From contig NC_011894.1 in the NCBI RefSeq assembly GCF_000022085.1, positions 4,083,001 through 4,147,000 of the forward strand: a stretch of 64,000 nt of DNA, in the 5' to 3' direction. Positions 1-8,745 of this stretch are shown here, in pieces; the first letter of the stretch is position 1, and each line of letters begins with the position of its first letter. A model generated the notes under the pieces. The model saw only the letters and a list, made by a program, of their open reading frames with translations. It was not told the DNA's origin and did not search any database. A program made the translations under genes and the position numbers. This stretch comes from Methylobacterium nodulans ORS 2060. Lineage in GTDB: Bacteria; Pseudomonadota; Alphaproteobacteria; Rhizobiales; Beijerinckiaceae.

Positions 1-736
1 GAGGAGGTCCCGGAGGCGCTCGACTGGCAAGGCCGTTCGCTGCGCTGTCAGGACTGCCCCCACGAGGATCTCCAGGCCCAGGGGCGCTGCGATCTCGGCC
101 GGGCCTGCATGCTCGACCGGCGAGGGAAGCGCATCGACCGCTTCTTCTCCCGCAACCCGGATCTCGCGGCGGCCTATCTCGAGCATCCGTATTTCGAAGT
201 GCGCACGCTGGCGGCCAAGCACGCGAGCGTGATCTTGCTCGGGCGGCTCCGGGACGATCTGGAGTCGGAGGTGCGGGTGATGGTGGCCTTGCGCCTGCCG
301 CTCGCTCGCGCGCGGGCCATGCGGAGCGACCTGGACCGGCGGGTGTGCATGGCGGTGGCGCAGCGGCTCTCGGGCGGCGGCCTCGTCCCTCTGCTCGGCG
401 ACCCGGACTATGCGGTGTGGCTCGCGGCGGCCCGGAGCGCGCCGCCGGCCTCGCTCCTCCTGCTTGCCCAGGAACCCGAGGCGGAGGTGCGGCGCGCGGC
501 GGCGCGCTGGGCCTTGCCTGCGGCCCTGATGACCTTCGCGGCCGATCCCGACCCGCTGGTGCGGCTCGTGGCGGCCGAGCGGATGGCGCCCCGGGCCTCG
601 CGCGCTAATCCGCGACCCTGACATGCGCGTGCGCCACGTGGTGGCCGAACGCATCGCGCCCGAGCACCTCGTGCCTCTCCTCGAGGACGAGGATCCTGCC
701 ATCCGCAAGACGGCGACGCGCCGCCTCTCCGAATGA
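1..736 (+). pseudogene. 4Fe-4S leucine-rich-repeat-variant (LRV) protein, 5' end outside window, frameshifted
   Basis: The reading frame is open from the first base, so the gene begins upstream. An N-terminal cysteine cluster (RCQDCP, then GRCDLGRAC) is followed by short repeats of the type VRxxVAxRL, the arrangement of the nif-linked LRV protein of diazotrophs, which binds a 4Fe-4S cluster; its exact job is not known. The frame stops at 621, but the next frame continues the repeat pattern without a break (IRDPDMRVRHVVAERIAPEH...) to a stop at 734-736. A one-base frameshift near 595-605 therefore separates the last repeats. Either the gene lost its C-terminus or there is a sequence error. It lies directly upstream of nifZ, as in other nif clusters. 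Confidence 0.75.
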
Positions 737-746
737 GGAGGCCGGA

Positions 747-1052
747 ATGGGACTTGGGCACGAGCAGGACATCGAGATCCGGCGGGAGCCCGACTTCCGG
801 CCCGGCGAAAAGGTCCGCGCGACGAAGCACGTGAAGAACGACGGGACCTATCCGCACAAAAGGATTGGCGAGACCCTCGTACGCAAGGGTGACGTCGGCT
901 ACGTGCGCGACATCGGGGTTTTTCTCCAGCAGTTCTACATCTACGCGGTCGAGTGGATCGACCGCGGCACCATCGTGGGCATGCGCGGCAAGGAACTGGT
1001 CAGCCTCGACCGGCCATCGGCGCTTGCCGTCACCGAGGAGGCTCGCCCGTGA
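747..1052 (+). CDS. nifZ: NifZ, nitrogenase maturation protein
   Basis: This 101-residue protein has the NifZ core: a basic start with FRPGEKVRA, then NDGTYPHKRIGE, KGDVGYVRDIG, FLQQFYIYAVEWIDRG and VGMRGKEL. In the NifZ family these parts are nearly invariant; the protein helps form P-clusters in the MoFe protein. It starts 10 bases after the LRV gene remnant, and its stop overlaps the GTG start of nifT in the sequence GTGA, so the two are probably co-translated. Length is normal for the family. No promoter is seen immediately upstream, so it is likely transcribed from a promoter to the left of the window. Confidence 0.95.
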   Translation: MGLGHEQDIEIRREPDFRPGEKVRATKHVKNDGTYPHKRIGETLVRKGDVGYVRDIGVFLQQFYIYAVEWIDRGTIVGMRGKELVSLDRPSALAVTEEARP

Positions 1053-1267
1053 AGCTGATGATCCGCAAGTTGCCCCGCGGCGGCCTCTCGGCCTACGCGC
1101 CGAAGAAGGACCTGGAGGAGCCTATTGTCGCCATGGAGCGCGAGGCCCTCTGGGGCGGCTGGGTGCGGCTGAAGAACGGCTGGACCTTCGTGCTGCCGGC
1201 GTTGCCCGCAGACACCCGCCTGCCCATCACCGTCCATGCCCATAAGCTTGGCGAGGAAGATGAGTGA
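1049..1267 (+). CDS. nifT: NifT/FixU family protein
   Basis: The 72-residue product VKLMIRKLPRGGLSAYAPKK... followed by DLEEPIV, LWGG, LKNGW and PADTRLPITV is a clear NifT/FixU protein, a small nif-linked family of unsettled function. I chose the GTG at 1049 because it gives the family's usual N-terminus and overlaps the nifZ stop by four bases; an upstream ATG at 953 would add 32 residues unlike any NifT. The next gene's ATG (1260) overlaps this gene's end. Confidence 0.93.
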   Translation: MKLMIRKLPRGGLSAYAPKKDLEEPIVAMEREALWGGWVRLKNGWTFVLPALPADTRLPITVHAHKLGEEDE

Positions 1268-1516
1268 GCCGATGGACTCGTCGATCCTGAAGCCGCAGGC
1301 CCCGATGCGCTCGGTCGCTGCCCTCCTGCGCCAGGACCGGCTCGTGCCCTATCTGGGGCCGGGCCGGGCGCGGGCGGCACCGTATCGCTGAGCCCGGAGG
1401 CGCTGGCGGCGTCCCTCGGCCAGCGTCGGGCGGCGCCCGGCCGGATCCGCACCAATCTCTGGGCCGTGGCTCAGTTCATCGAGCAGCGGCGGCACCGCCG
1501 GACCTATCGCAAAATA
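1260..1516 (+). pseudogene. Remnant of a nif-linked protein (possibly SIR2-like), frameshifted and truncated
   Basis: An ATG inside the end of nifT opens a frame reading MSEPMDSSILKPQAPMRSVA followed by LLRQDRLVPYLGPG, which stops after 43 residues. A neighbouring frame then carries VSLSPEALAASLG and IRTNLWAVAQFIEQRRHRRT, which reads as a natural continuation before all coding character is lost near 1516. The position after nifT and the LVPYLGPG motif recall a SIR2-like protein found beside nifZ-nifT in rhizobia; that link is from memory and unproven. The gene is dead: one frameshift near 1370 and no C-terminal part. From 1517 to 1671 I see nothing. Confidence 0.5.
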
Positions 1517-1671
1517 CAGCATAGGTGCTTCGGATGCCGGCCGGTACACTGGCGCAACGCTGCGGCGTCAGCGCGGTTTGATTGTGACCCGGCGCGGGAT
1601 GACGTGCAAGAAGCCCACAGGCCGAGATCCCGGACCGGACGGACTATGTCCGCCGCAGGCCGGCCGCCGGC

Positions 1672-1956
1672 TCAGCCGAACTTGAACAGCACCCCGAAGC
1701 CGCCGCGCGGATAGTTCCACTCGATCTCGCCCGACGGCTCGCACAGCACCCGGCAGGTGGCGCACTCGAAGCAGCCGTCGGGCACCACCTCGATCTGCCC
1801 ACGGTCGGTAAGACTGTAGCAGCCCGCCGGGCACAGCCGCGTCATGGCGAGGAGGTTGGGCGACGGTTCGGCATGGGGCATGATCCGGATATGGGGGCGC
1901 CTCACATCCACGAGGTAGCGGTTCTGATAAAGCTTCTCCTCGACGCGCGCGGTCAT
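1672..1956 (-). CDS. fixX: FixX, ferredoxin-like protein of the FixABCX complex
   Basis: The 94-residue product has the FixX pattern of two cysteine groups: CPAGCYSL and [13 protein letters not shown], followed by [17 protein letters not shown] at the end. FixX carries iron-sulfur clusters and works with FixA, FixB and FixC to bifurcate electrons from NADH, sending one branch to quinone and the other to the ferredoxin or flavodoxin that feeds nitrogenase. It is the last gene of fixABCX, 42 bases after fixC, with the usual gene order. Length and ends look intact. Confidence 0.96.
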   Translation of the reverse strand: MTARVEEKLYQNRYLVDVRRPHIRIMPHAEPSPNLLAMTRLCPAGCYSLTDRGQIEVVPDGCFECATCRVLCEPSGEIEWNYPRGGFGVLFKFG

Positions 1957-1998
1957 GATGGCCTCCAGTGATGCGGTGGGATGCGGCGGGGCGCCGGG

Positions 1999-3306
1999 TC
2001 AGCGCCACGCCTGGGCGACGCGGACGGCATCGCCGATGAGCCCCGGCCAGGAGCGCCTGCGCACGAAGCTGTGCAGCGTCGCACGCTCCTTCTCGCGCTT
2101 GGGCACGCCATTGATGCGCAGGAAGTTCTGCGCTGCCCTCGACATCAGCTCCGGGTAGGTCAGGAAGAAGGTCTTGGAGTGGGTGTGCAGCAGCGCCGGC
2201 ATGTCCTTGTACTTCTTCATGTCCTCCATGACAAAGGAGTCCTCGACCATCTCCCGGTAGAGCGCGAGGTTGGCGGCAGTCGGGGGCAGGCACTGAGCCT
2301 TGAGCTGGATGATGGTTTCGGCCGCGAGGCGGCCGGTGGTCATGGCGAGGTTCGAGCCCTCGCGGTGGAGGGCGTTGTTGAACTGCGCCGCGTCGCCCAC
2401 CACGAGCCAGCCGTCCCCGTAGAGTTGCGGGATCGCCTTGTAGCCGCCCTCCGGGATCAAGTGCGCGGTGTATTCCTTTACCTCGCTCCCGGCGAGGAGG
2501 GGGGCAATCGAGGGGTGCTTCTTGAAGGCGTCGAGGAGGCTGTAGGGCGTCTCCGCCCCGTCGCGGTAATCGGAGACGAGGCAGCCGAGGCCGACCGAGA
2601 GGCTCTCCTTGTTCGTGTACAGGAAGGCCATCCCGGTCATGCCCTTGGAGATCGTTCCGATCGCCTCGATGACAACGCCCTCGTCCTCCCGCAGGGTGAA
2701 ACGGGTATCGATCGTCTCGGAGGGCAGGAAGTGCATCTCCTTGACGGCGAGCGCGACTTGCTCGGGCCGGGGGATTGGCCGCAGGCCGGCCCGCGAGCCG
2801 AGGAGCCCGTTGACACCTTCGGCCAGCACGACGACATCAGCGAGGACGACGTCCCCGGCCCGGTCCGTGCGCACGCCGACCACCCGGCCGTACAGGTCGC
2901 GGATGAGTTCGGTCGCGGTGGTCTCGCAGAGGAGGGTCACTCCCGCCTCCTGGACCCGGCGCGAGAACCAGCGGTCGAACTGGGTGCGGATGATTGTATA
3001 GCGGTTGGGCTTCTCTTCATTGAAGTTGTCCGAACGGTAGTGCATGCCGACATGCGAGGCGCCGTCCATGATCCAGAGCCGCTGCTCCAGCACATGACGC
3101 TCGAGCGGCGCGTCGTCCCGGAAATCGGGCACGAGCTGCTCCAGCATGTCGGCGTACAGGATGGCGCCTTGGACGTTCTTGGAGCCAGCGGTCTCACCGC
3201 GCTCCAGCTGCAGCACCTTGAGGCCGCGCTTGGCCAGAGTGAAGGCGCAGGCGTTGCCGGACATGCCGGCGCCGACGACGATCGCGTCGAAGGTCTCGAA
3301 AGACAT
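1999..3306 (-). CDS. fixC: FixC, flavoprotein-quinone oxidoreductase subunit
   Basis: A 435-residue FAD protein of the ETF-quinone oxidoreductase family. The N-terminus [20 protein letters not shown] is the dinucleotide-binding fold with GxGxxG; residues further on ([34 protein letters not shown]) match FixC. It passes electrons from the FixAB flavoprotein towards quinone in the bifurcating FixABCX complex. Full length for the family, 31 bases after fixB. The opposite strand is open for a long stretch here, but that frame has no family signal and is a high-GC shadow. Confidence 0.96.
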   Translation of the reverse strand: MSFETFDAIVVGAGMSGNACAFTLAKRGLKVLQLERGETAGSKNVQGAILYADMLEQLVPDFRDDAPLERHVLEQRLWIMDGASHVGMHYRSDNFNEEKPNRYTIIRTQFDRWFSRRVQEAGVTLLCETTATELIRDLYGRVVGVRTDRAGDVVLADVVVLAEGVNGLLGSRAGLRPIPRPEQVALAVKEMHFLPSETIDTRFTLREDEGVVIEAIGTISKGMTGMAFLYTNKESLSVGLGCLVSDYRDGAETPYSLLDAFKKHPSIAPLLAGSEVKEYTAHLIPEGGYKAIPQLYGDGWLVVGDAAQFNNALHREGSNLAMTTGRLAAETIIQLKAQCLPPTAANLALYREMVEDSFVMEDMKKYKDMPALLHTHSKTFFLTYPELMSRAAQNFLRINGVPKREKERATLHSFVRRRSWPGLIGDAVRVAQAWR

Positions 3307-3337
3307 GGGATCGGGCTCCTCAGCCGGCGAGGCGGTT

Positions 3338-5329
3338 TCAGGAATGCGGCGAGAGGCGCCGCCGGAAGGTCTCAGTCAGCGCCGGCAGCAGCTGGATGGC
3401 GTCGGCCACGACGCCCAGATGCGCGAAATCGAAGATCGGCGCGTTGGGGTCGGTGTTGATGGCGACGATGAGATCGGCGCCCTCGACCCCGACCCGGTGC
3501 TGGATCGCGCCCGAGATGCCGGCCGCGATGTAGAGCTTCGGCCGGATGGTCTTGCCGGTCTGCCCGATCTGCCGGTCGGAGTCGATCCATCCCTTCTGGA
3601 CGAGCGGGCGGGAGCCGCCGAACTCGGCACCGAGCGAGAGGGCGAGGTTGCGCACGAGCTGGACGTTCCCGGCCGATTGCAGGCCGAGCCCGCCCGCCAC
3701 CACGATGTCCGCGTAGGCGAGGTTCGCCATCGACGCCTCGCGGTCGGCCACGAAGGACAAGACCTTGGTGACGATGTCCTTCTCGTCCATGAGGAGGCGG
3801 CAGGGCGTGACCGGCCCCAACGGCCGCTCGACCCGCGCGGGCATCGGCATGACGCGCGGGCGCACGGTCGCCATCTGGGGCCGGCTGTTCAGGGTGTAGA
3901 TCGTGCACAGCAGCGAGCCGCCGAAGGTCGGCCGCGTCGCTCCCAGTGACCCGTCCGCGTTGACGTCGAGTTCGGTGCAGTCGGCGGTCAGGCCCGTGAG
4001 CAGGGTCGTGGCGACCGAGCCCGCGAGGTCGCGCCCCAGGTTGGTGGCGCCGAGCAGCAGGATCTCGGGCTTGAAGGAGTTGACGATATTCTTGAGCGCC
4101 GTCGTGTAGGGCTCGTTGCGGTAATGGGCGAGGATCGGATCCTCACAGAGGTAGACTCGGTCGGCGCCGTAGCAGAAGGCCTCCGCCACCGCCTCGCTGG
4201 TGCCGCCGTCGGGGGCGCCGATCACCACGCCCGCGAGCAAGACGCCGAGCTTGTCCGCGAGGCGCCGCCCGGCGCCCATCAGCTCCCAGGAGACCGGGTG
4301 GACTTGGCCCCGCTCCACTTCCACGAAGACCCAGACGTGCTGGTAGGCCCGGAAGTGCTCCGGGGGTTCCTCATTCATTCCGGCGCGGCCGCCGGCTGCC
4401 GGTTTGCTCTTCTGCCCGATCTGCCGGTCGGAGTCGATCCATCCCTTCTGGACGAGCGGGCGGGAGCCGCCGAACTCGGCACCGAGCGAGAGGGCGAGGT
4501 TGCGCACGAGCTGGACGTTCCCGGCCGATTGCAGGCCGAGCCCGTCCGCCACCACGATGTCCGCGTAGGCGAGGTTCGCCATCGACGCCTCGCGGTCGGC
4601 CACGAAGGACAAGACCTTGGTGACGATGTCCTTCTCGTCCATGAGGAGGCGGCAGGGCGTGACCGGCCCCAACGGCCGCTCGACCCGCGCGGGCATCGGC
4701 ATGACGCGCGGGCGCACGGTCGCCATCTGGAGCCGGCTGTTCAGGGTGTAGATCGTGCACAGCAGCGAGCCGCCGAAGGTCGGTCGCGTCACTACCAGTG
4801 ACCCGTCCGCGTTGACGTCGAGTTCGGTGCTGTCGGCGGTCAGGCCCGTGAGCAGGGTCGTGGCGACCGAGCCCGCGAGGTCGGCGGTCAGGCCCGTGAG
4901 CAGGGTCGTGGCGACCGAGCCCGCGAGGTCGCGCCCCAGGTTGGTGGCGCCGAGCAGCAGGATCTCGGGCTTGAAGGAGTTGACGATATTCTTGAGCGCC
5001 GTCGTGTAGGGCTCGTTGCGGTAATGGGCGAGGATCGGATCCTCACAGAGGTAGACTCGGTCGGCGCCGTAGCAGAAGGCCTCCGCCACCGCCTCGCTGG
5101 TGCCGCCGTCGGGGGCGCCGATCACCACGCCCGCGAGCAAGACGCCGAGCTTGTCCGCGAGGCGCCGCCCGGCGCCCATCAGCTCCCAGGAGACCGGGTG
5201 GACTTGGCCCCGCTCCACTTCCACGAAGACCCAGACGTGCTGGTAGGCCCGGAAGTGCTCCGGGGGTTCCTCATTCATTCCGGCGCGGCCGCCGGCTGCC
5301 GGTTTGCTCTCTGGCTTGGCTTGGCTCAT
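3338..5329 (-). CDS. fixB: FixB with an in-frame tandem duplication (663 residues instead of about 360-370)
   Basis: FixB is the alpha-ETF-like subunit that holds FAD in the FixABCX complex. Here residues about 7-306 and 307-590 are two nearly identical copies of the FixB N-terminal and middle part ([20 protein letters not shown] in both). Only the distal copy runs on into the FAD-binding end ([39 protein letters not shown]), residues 591-663. The first copy also holds a second, 16-residue repeat ([16 protein letters not shown] twice). The frame stays open throughout, so a double-length protein could be made; whether it folds with FixA is unknown. An internal start in the distal copy ([12 protein letters not shown]) could yield a near-normal FixB. 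The start lies 12 bases after fixA. Confidence 0.93.
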   Translation of the reverse strand: MSQAKPESKPAAGGRAGMNEEPPEHFRAYQHVWVFVEVERGQVHPVSWELMGAGRRLADKLGVLLAGVVIGAPDGGTSEAVAEAFCYGADRVYLCEDPILAHYRNEPYTTALKNIVNSFKPEILLLGATNLGRDLAGSVATTLLTGLTADLAGSVATTLLTGLTADSTELDVNADGSLVVTRPTFGGSLLCTIYTLNSRLQMATVRPRVMPMPARVERPLGPVTPCRLLMDEKDIVTKVLSFVADREASMANLAYADIVVADGLGLQSAGNVQLVRNLALSLGAEFGGSRPLVQKGWIDSDRQIGQKSKPAAGGRAGMNEEPPEHFRAYQHVWVFVEVERGQVHPVSWELMGAGRRLADKLGVLLAGVVIGAPDGGTSEAVAEAFCYGADRVYLCEDPILAHYRNEPYTTALKNIVNSFKPEILLLGATNLGRDLAGSVATTLLTGLTADCTELDVNADGSLGATRPTFGGSLLCTIYTLNSRPQMATVRPRVMPMPARVERPLGPVTPCRLLMDEKDIVTKVLSFVADREASMANLAYADIVVAGGLGLQSAGNVQLVRNLALSLGAEFGGSRPLVQKGWIDSDRQIGQTGKTIRPKLYIAAGISGAIQHRVGVEGADLIVAINTDPNAPIFDFAHLGVVADAIQLLPALTETFRRRLSPHS
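3559..5310. repeat. Tandem direct repeat inside fixB (units 3559-4410 and 4411-5310)
   Basis: The unit at 3559-4410 (852 bp) is repeated directly after it at 4411-5310 (900 bp). The 48-bp difference is explained by a second short duplication in the right unit. Apart from that I count about six base differences between the units, clustered mainly near 3940-3960 versus 4790-4800. Both lengths are multiples of three, so the reading frame survives. The junction shows little shared sequence, only a few bases (TCT) around the break. Confidence 0.95.
4832..4927. repeat. 48-bp perfect tandem duplication inside fixB
   Basis: The 48 bases at 4832-4879 recur at once at 4880-4927. The other fixB unit has only one copy. 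It adds 16 residues, in frame, to the N-terminal FixB copy. Confidence 0.95.
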
Positions 5330-5341
5330 TGTGTCCTCTTG

Positions 5342-6196
5342 TCAGTCGCCGGCGACAAGGCGGCCGAGATCGGCTTCGAGGCCGGGGCTGCGGGCGAACA
5401 GAGCCTCGATCAGCCCCTCGGCAATTCCCGCGGCGTCCCGCTCGGTCGTTGAGACTAAAGCGGCCTTCTCGGCCCGGGGCGCGGGCGCAAAGATGCGCTT
5501 GACCACTGTCGGCGAGCCGCTCAGGCCGCAGCGCGTGATGTCGGCGATGCCGGCCTCCGCGGCGCTCCAGGTCGCGATCTCGGCCCGGGCGGCGCGCAGG
5601 GCCTCAGCCATGCTGCCGCGCCGCACCTCGTTGATGCTCTCCAGCACCGTCACGAGACAGGGCAGGCGGGTCTTGAGCACCTGCACGCCACCCTCGACGC
5701 GCCGCTCGGCCGTGATGGCGCGCGCGTCGGGGTCGACCTCGGCGATCCGCGCCACGTAGGTGAGCTGCGTCAGGTTCAGGCGCTTGGCAATGCCGGGGCC
5801 GACCTGCGCGGTATCCCCGTCTATGGTCTGCTTGCCGGTGAAGACGATGTCGGGCGGGCCCCAGGCTTGGCCGATCCGGCCGATCGCGGTCGAGAGGGCG
5901 AAGCTCGTCGCCAGCGTGTCGGAGCCCGCGAAGACGCGGTCGGTCAGCAGCACCGCCCGGTCCGCCCCGAATGCCAGCGCCTTGCGCAGCGCCTTCGCCG
6001 CCATCGGCGGCCCCATGGTGAGCACCGTGACCTCGCCCCCGTGCCGGTCGCGCAGCCGCAGGGCGGCTTCGAGCGCGAACAGGTCGTAGGGGTTGATGAT
6101 CGTCGGCACGCCCTGCCGCATGATCGTGTTCGTCACCGGATGTACCCGGATCTGTCCAGAATCCGGCACTTGCTTGATACAGACTACGCTGTGCAT
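5342..6196 (-). CDS. fixA: FixA, beta-ETF-like subunit
   Basis: I start this 284-residue protein at MHSVVCIKQVPDS, the canonical FixA N-terminus; an earlier ATG at 6280 lies in and upstream of the sigma-54 promoter and can be discarded. Motifs include INPYDLFALEAAL, TGKQTIDGDTAQVGP and the late VLESINEVRRG. FixA pairs with FixB as the electron-bifurcating flavoprotein that oxidises NADH. It is the first gene of fixABCX and has a NifA site and a -24/-12 promoter upstream. Length is normal and I see no lesion. Confidence 0.96.
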   Translation of the reverse strand: MHSVVCIKQVPDSGQIRVHPVTNTIMRQGVPTIINPYDLFALEAALRLRDRHGGEVTVLTMGPPMAAKALRKALAFGADRAVLLTDRVFAGSDTLATSFALSTAIGRIGQAWGPPDIVFTGKQTIDGDTAQVGPGIAKRLNLTQLTYVARIAEVDPDARAITAERRVEGGVQVLKTRLPCLVTVLESINEVRRGSMAEALRAARAEIATWSAAEAGIADITRCGLSGSPTVVKRIFAPAPRAEKAALVSTTERDAAGIAEGLIEALFARSPGLEADLGRLVAGD

Positions 6197-6236
6197 GTCG
6201 CTCACCCCGACAACTGTTGCTCTCCGACCTGTCCAG

Positions 6237-6252
6237 GCATTCACCGTGCCAA
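6237..6252 (-). promoter_or_regulatory. Sigma-54 (-24/-12) promoter of fixABCX
   Basis: On the minus strand the bases read TTGGCACGGTGAATGC: GG and GC are separated by exactly ten bases, as RpoN promoters need, and TTGGCAC is the full -24 consensus. It ends about 40 bases before the fixA start codon. Confidence 0.85.
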
Positions 6253-6321
6253 GCTGAACGTTTGATTGAATCATTGACATTCAATAACTTAGAAGACGTG
6301 GGGATAGGCTTATGAGATCTG

Positions 6322-6337
6322 TGTCGGTTTGCCGACA
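6322..6337 (-). promoter_or_regulatory. NifA upstream activator site for fixABCX
   Basis: TGTCGGTTTGCCGACA is a perfect TGT-N10-ACA site with extra dyad symmetry. It lies just past the nifW stop and about 70-85 bases upstream of the fixA -24/-12 element, the normal distance for NifA. Confidence 0.85.
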
Positions 6338-6344
6338 AAGTTTG

Positions 6345-6704
6345 TCAGGACTGCGCCAAGGGCTGCACGAGCGCGGCGAGGGGCACGAAGGCGCCCTTCG
6401 GAGCCGGTGGGCGCGCAGGATCGTGCTCCTTCAGCACCTTGAAGACGCGCTCGGCGAGCGGGGTCGAGGTCGCGAAGTCCTGGTAGGCCCGCTCCAGGGT
6501 GTCGCGGGCGGCGCGCCGCACGGCGTTGTCGTCCAGGCCCTCGAACGAGGTGGTGGCGAGGTACTGGCCCATGCGCTTGAGGATGTGCAGGCGCGCGACA
6601 CGCAGTACCTCCGGGGCGTAGGGCAGGTCGAGGACGGCGAAGAACTCCTCCGCGCTCGACAGCGCGGTGAGGCGATCGAGGCAGGACACGTCGCGAGAAG
6701 ACAT
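6345..6704 (-). CDS. nifW: NifW, nitrogenase-protecting protein
   Basis: The 119-residue product begins MSSRDVSCLDRL and contains LSSAEEFFAVLDLPY and VARLHILKRMGQYL, both hallmarks of NifW, which helps protect or mature the MoFe protein. I prefer the ATG at 6704 to one 12 codons upstream because NifW proteins begin close to the LSSAEEFF motif. It follows the broken cysE and precedes fixA. The C-terminus (PLAALVQPLAQS) looks complete. Confidence 0.92.
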   Translation of the reverse strand: MSSRDVSCLDRLTALSSAEEFFAVLDLPYAPEVLRVARLHILKRMGQYLATTSFEGLDDNAVRRAARDTLERAYQDFATSTPLAERVFKVLKEHDPARPPAPKGAFVPLAALVQPLAQS

Positions 6705-6726
6705 GGGGACCTCCGGGTTGGCGGGA

Positions 6727-7436
6727 TCAGGCCGGATCAAACGGCTCGGTTGCCCGCGTCGCTGTCACCACCGCGAGGCCGGATTCCAGGCGCTCGATCC
6801 GCGCGGCGAGGGCTGCGAGGGTGGCGCCGAGCGGATCGGGCAGGCGGAGATGCTCCAGGTCGATGCATCCGTCGGGGCGGGACCGGCGCTCCCGCGTCAC
6901 AGCCACAAGACGGCCGAGCACACCCACCACCATCATGCCGGGGGCACATCCGCAATCGCCACGGAATCCGCCCCGACCCGCGCTCTCGCGCCGACGGTGA
7001 CCGGCCCGAGGATCTTGGCGCCCGCACCGACGAGGACGCCATCGCCCAGCGTCGGATGGCGCTTGCCGGGAGCCCAGGACGTCCCGCCGAGCGTCACGCC
7101 GTGGTAGAGCGTGACGTCGTCGCCGATCGCTACCGCCTCGCAGATCACCACCCCGGCCCCATGGTCGATGAAGAACCGACGCCGGATCCGGCCGCCCGGA
7201 TGGATGTCCACGTTGACGATGAGGCGCGCCGGGTACTTGAGGCCGCACTTCCAGAGCCTGTGGGCGAGGCGGTGCAGGATCACCGCGTGGACGCCCTGGA
7301 TGGTGGTGACGATCTCCAGCCTGTGGCGCGCGGCCAGGTCGCGCGAGCGCACATAGGCGATGTCCTCGCGGACCGACTGCCAGAGCGAGGGCGCCGCCGG
7401 TGGTCCGGCGGGACTCCAGAGCTCCTGGAGTTGCAC
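6727..7436 (-). pseudogene. cysE: Nif-linked serine O-acetyltransferase, frameshifted near its C-terminus
   Basis: The first frame (7436 to 6933) gives 167 residues of a hexapeptide-repeat serine acetyltransferase: [47 protein letters not shown], ending DVPPA. The neighbouring frame continues the family's C-terminus: [14 protein letters not shown], then GCIDLEHLRLPDPLG and an alpha-helical LAARIERLES tail to a stop at 6727. Restoring one base in the CCCCC run near 6936-6942 would give an intact protein with the expected DVPPG motif. Serine acetyltransferase makes O-acetylserine for cysteine, the sulfur source for Fe-S clusters, and often sits in nif operons after nifV. The truncated form still holds the catalytic helix, so it may be active. 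Confidence 0.85.
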
Positions 7437-7473
7437 CGCCCTGACTCGGCGCGCGGGATCCCATGATCATCGG

Positions 7474-8697
7474 TCAACTCCCAGCCAAGGCGTCGCGCAA
7501 TAACGGGCGCGCGCTCATCAGGCACTCGTCATGGAGGTGGCACGGCAGGCTCGGCGGGATCGTGCCTTGGTTCGCACCGCCGCCGCCCGCACCCGCTTGA
7601 GGTGGCGCTCCTGCGCCACATTGAGCGTCCGCCCCTACGTGGCGAGCGCTCTCTTGATCGCTGCGACACCTGAATGCTTGCCGATCACGATCCGGCGGAT
7701 GCGCCCGAGCATCTCCGGATCCAGCGCCTCGTAAGTCGCGCGGTCCCGCAGAAGTCCCGCGCCGTGGATGACTGACTCGTGGGTGAAGACGTCCTCGCCC
7801 ACGATGGCCTTGCCCCGCGGCAGGGGAAGCCCGGCAGCCTCCCTCACCTTGACCACAAGTCGGCGTAGCGCCCGCGGATCGATTCCTGTCTGTGAGGAGC
7901 CGAACCGCGCGAGCGCCACCGCCACCTCCTCCAGGGCGGCGTTGCCGGCCCGTTCTCCGAGACCCGTCACGGTGACGCTGGCGTGGCGTGCGCCCGCCCC
8001 CAGGGCTGCGAGTGTGTTGGCGGTCGCGTGTCCGGGGTCGTCGTAGGCGTGGAACCTCAAGGTCGAGGTCGGTGGCCGCGGAGAGGCGCCGGACCAGCAC
8101 GTCGGTGCCGAAGGGATCGAGCACGCCAAGCGTGTCGGCTAGCCGCAGGCGCTCGGAGCCCGAGGCCCTTGCGGCCTTTGCGACGTCGCAGAGGAAATCC
8201 GGGTCGGCCTGCGAGGTGTCGTCGGCACCCACCGCCACCGCGAAGCCGAGGCGGCGGGCGCGCCCCGCCACGGCCGCCAGGGTGTCCGGGACCCAGGACC
8301 GGTCGCGTCCGAGCTTCCCCCGAAGCTGGGGATCGGAGACGGGGATCGAGAAGTTGACCGCCGACGCGCCCGCCGCCATGGCGGCGAGGAGATCGTCCTC
8401 GCTTATGCGGCACCACGCGATCACGCACAGCGGCAGCCGCAGCGAGACGGTTGAGCGGATCGTCTCGATCTCGTCGTCGCCCACATCCGGTGTGCCGACC
8501 TCGATCTCTGGGACGTCCGCATGGGCGAGCGCCTCCGGGATCTCGATCTTCTCACGGTGCGTGAAGGCAATCCCCGGCGCTTGCTCGCCGTCTTGGAGGG
8601 TGGTGTCAATGAGGAAGACGTTCCGGGCCGGCGCCTCCCGGAAAGGAGGGGGCACGGAAGGCGCATGGGGATTGGTGTCAGACGAGGGATCTGGCAT
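7474..8697 (-). pseudogene. nifV: Homocitrate synthase NifV, inactivated by several lesions
   Basis: The N-terminal part reads as Nif[19 protein letters not shown] (usual motif DTTLRDGEQ), [15 protein letters not shown] and RLRLADTLGVLDPFGTD. Near 8056 an extra G breaks the frame; the right continuation lies in the next frame (FHAYDDPGHATANTLAALGA, VTGLGERAGNAALEEVAVAL, IGKHSGV). That frame hits a TAG at 7635-7637 inside what should still be coding sequence, since RVRAAAVRTK and then, in another frame, PPSLPCHLHDECL follow as a plausible C-terminus. So there are two frameshifts and one stop. NifV makes homocitrate for the iron-molybdenum cofactor; this copy cannot give a full enzyme. Confidence 0.85.
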
Positions 8698-8745
8698 CGC
8701 GCGCTCTGGGGGGCTAGGCGGGAAGGGCAGGGCCCTGCGGGCGCC

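Noticed and set aside
1981..3459. 492-codon plus-strand frame opposite fixC
   Set aside because: Antisense to a clear FixC; composition is GC-rich shadow without family motifs.
6727..6936. Separate 69-codon nif gene after cysE
   Set aside because: It encodes the cysE C-terminus in a shifted frame.
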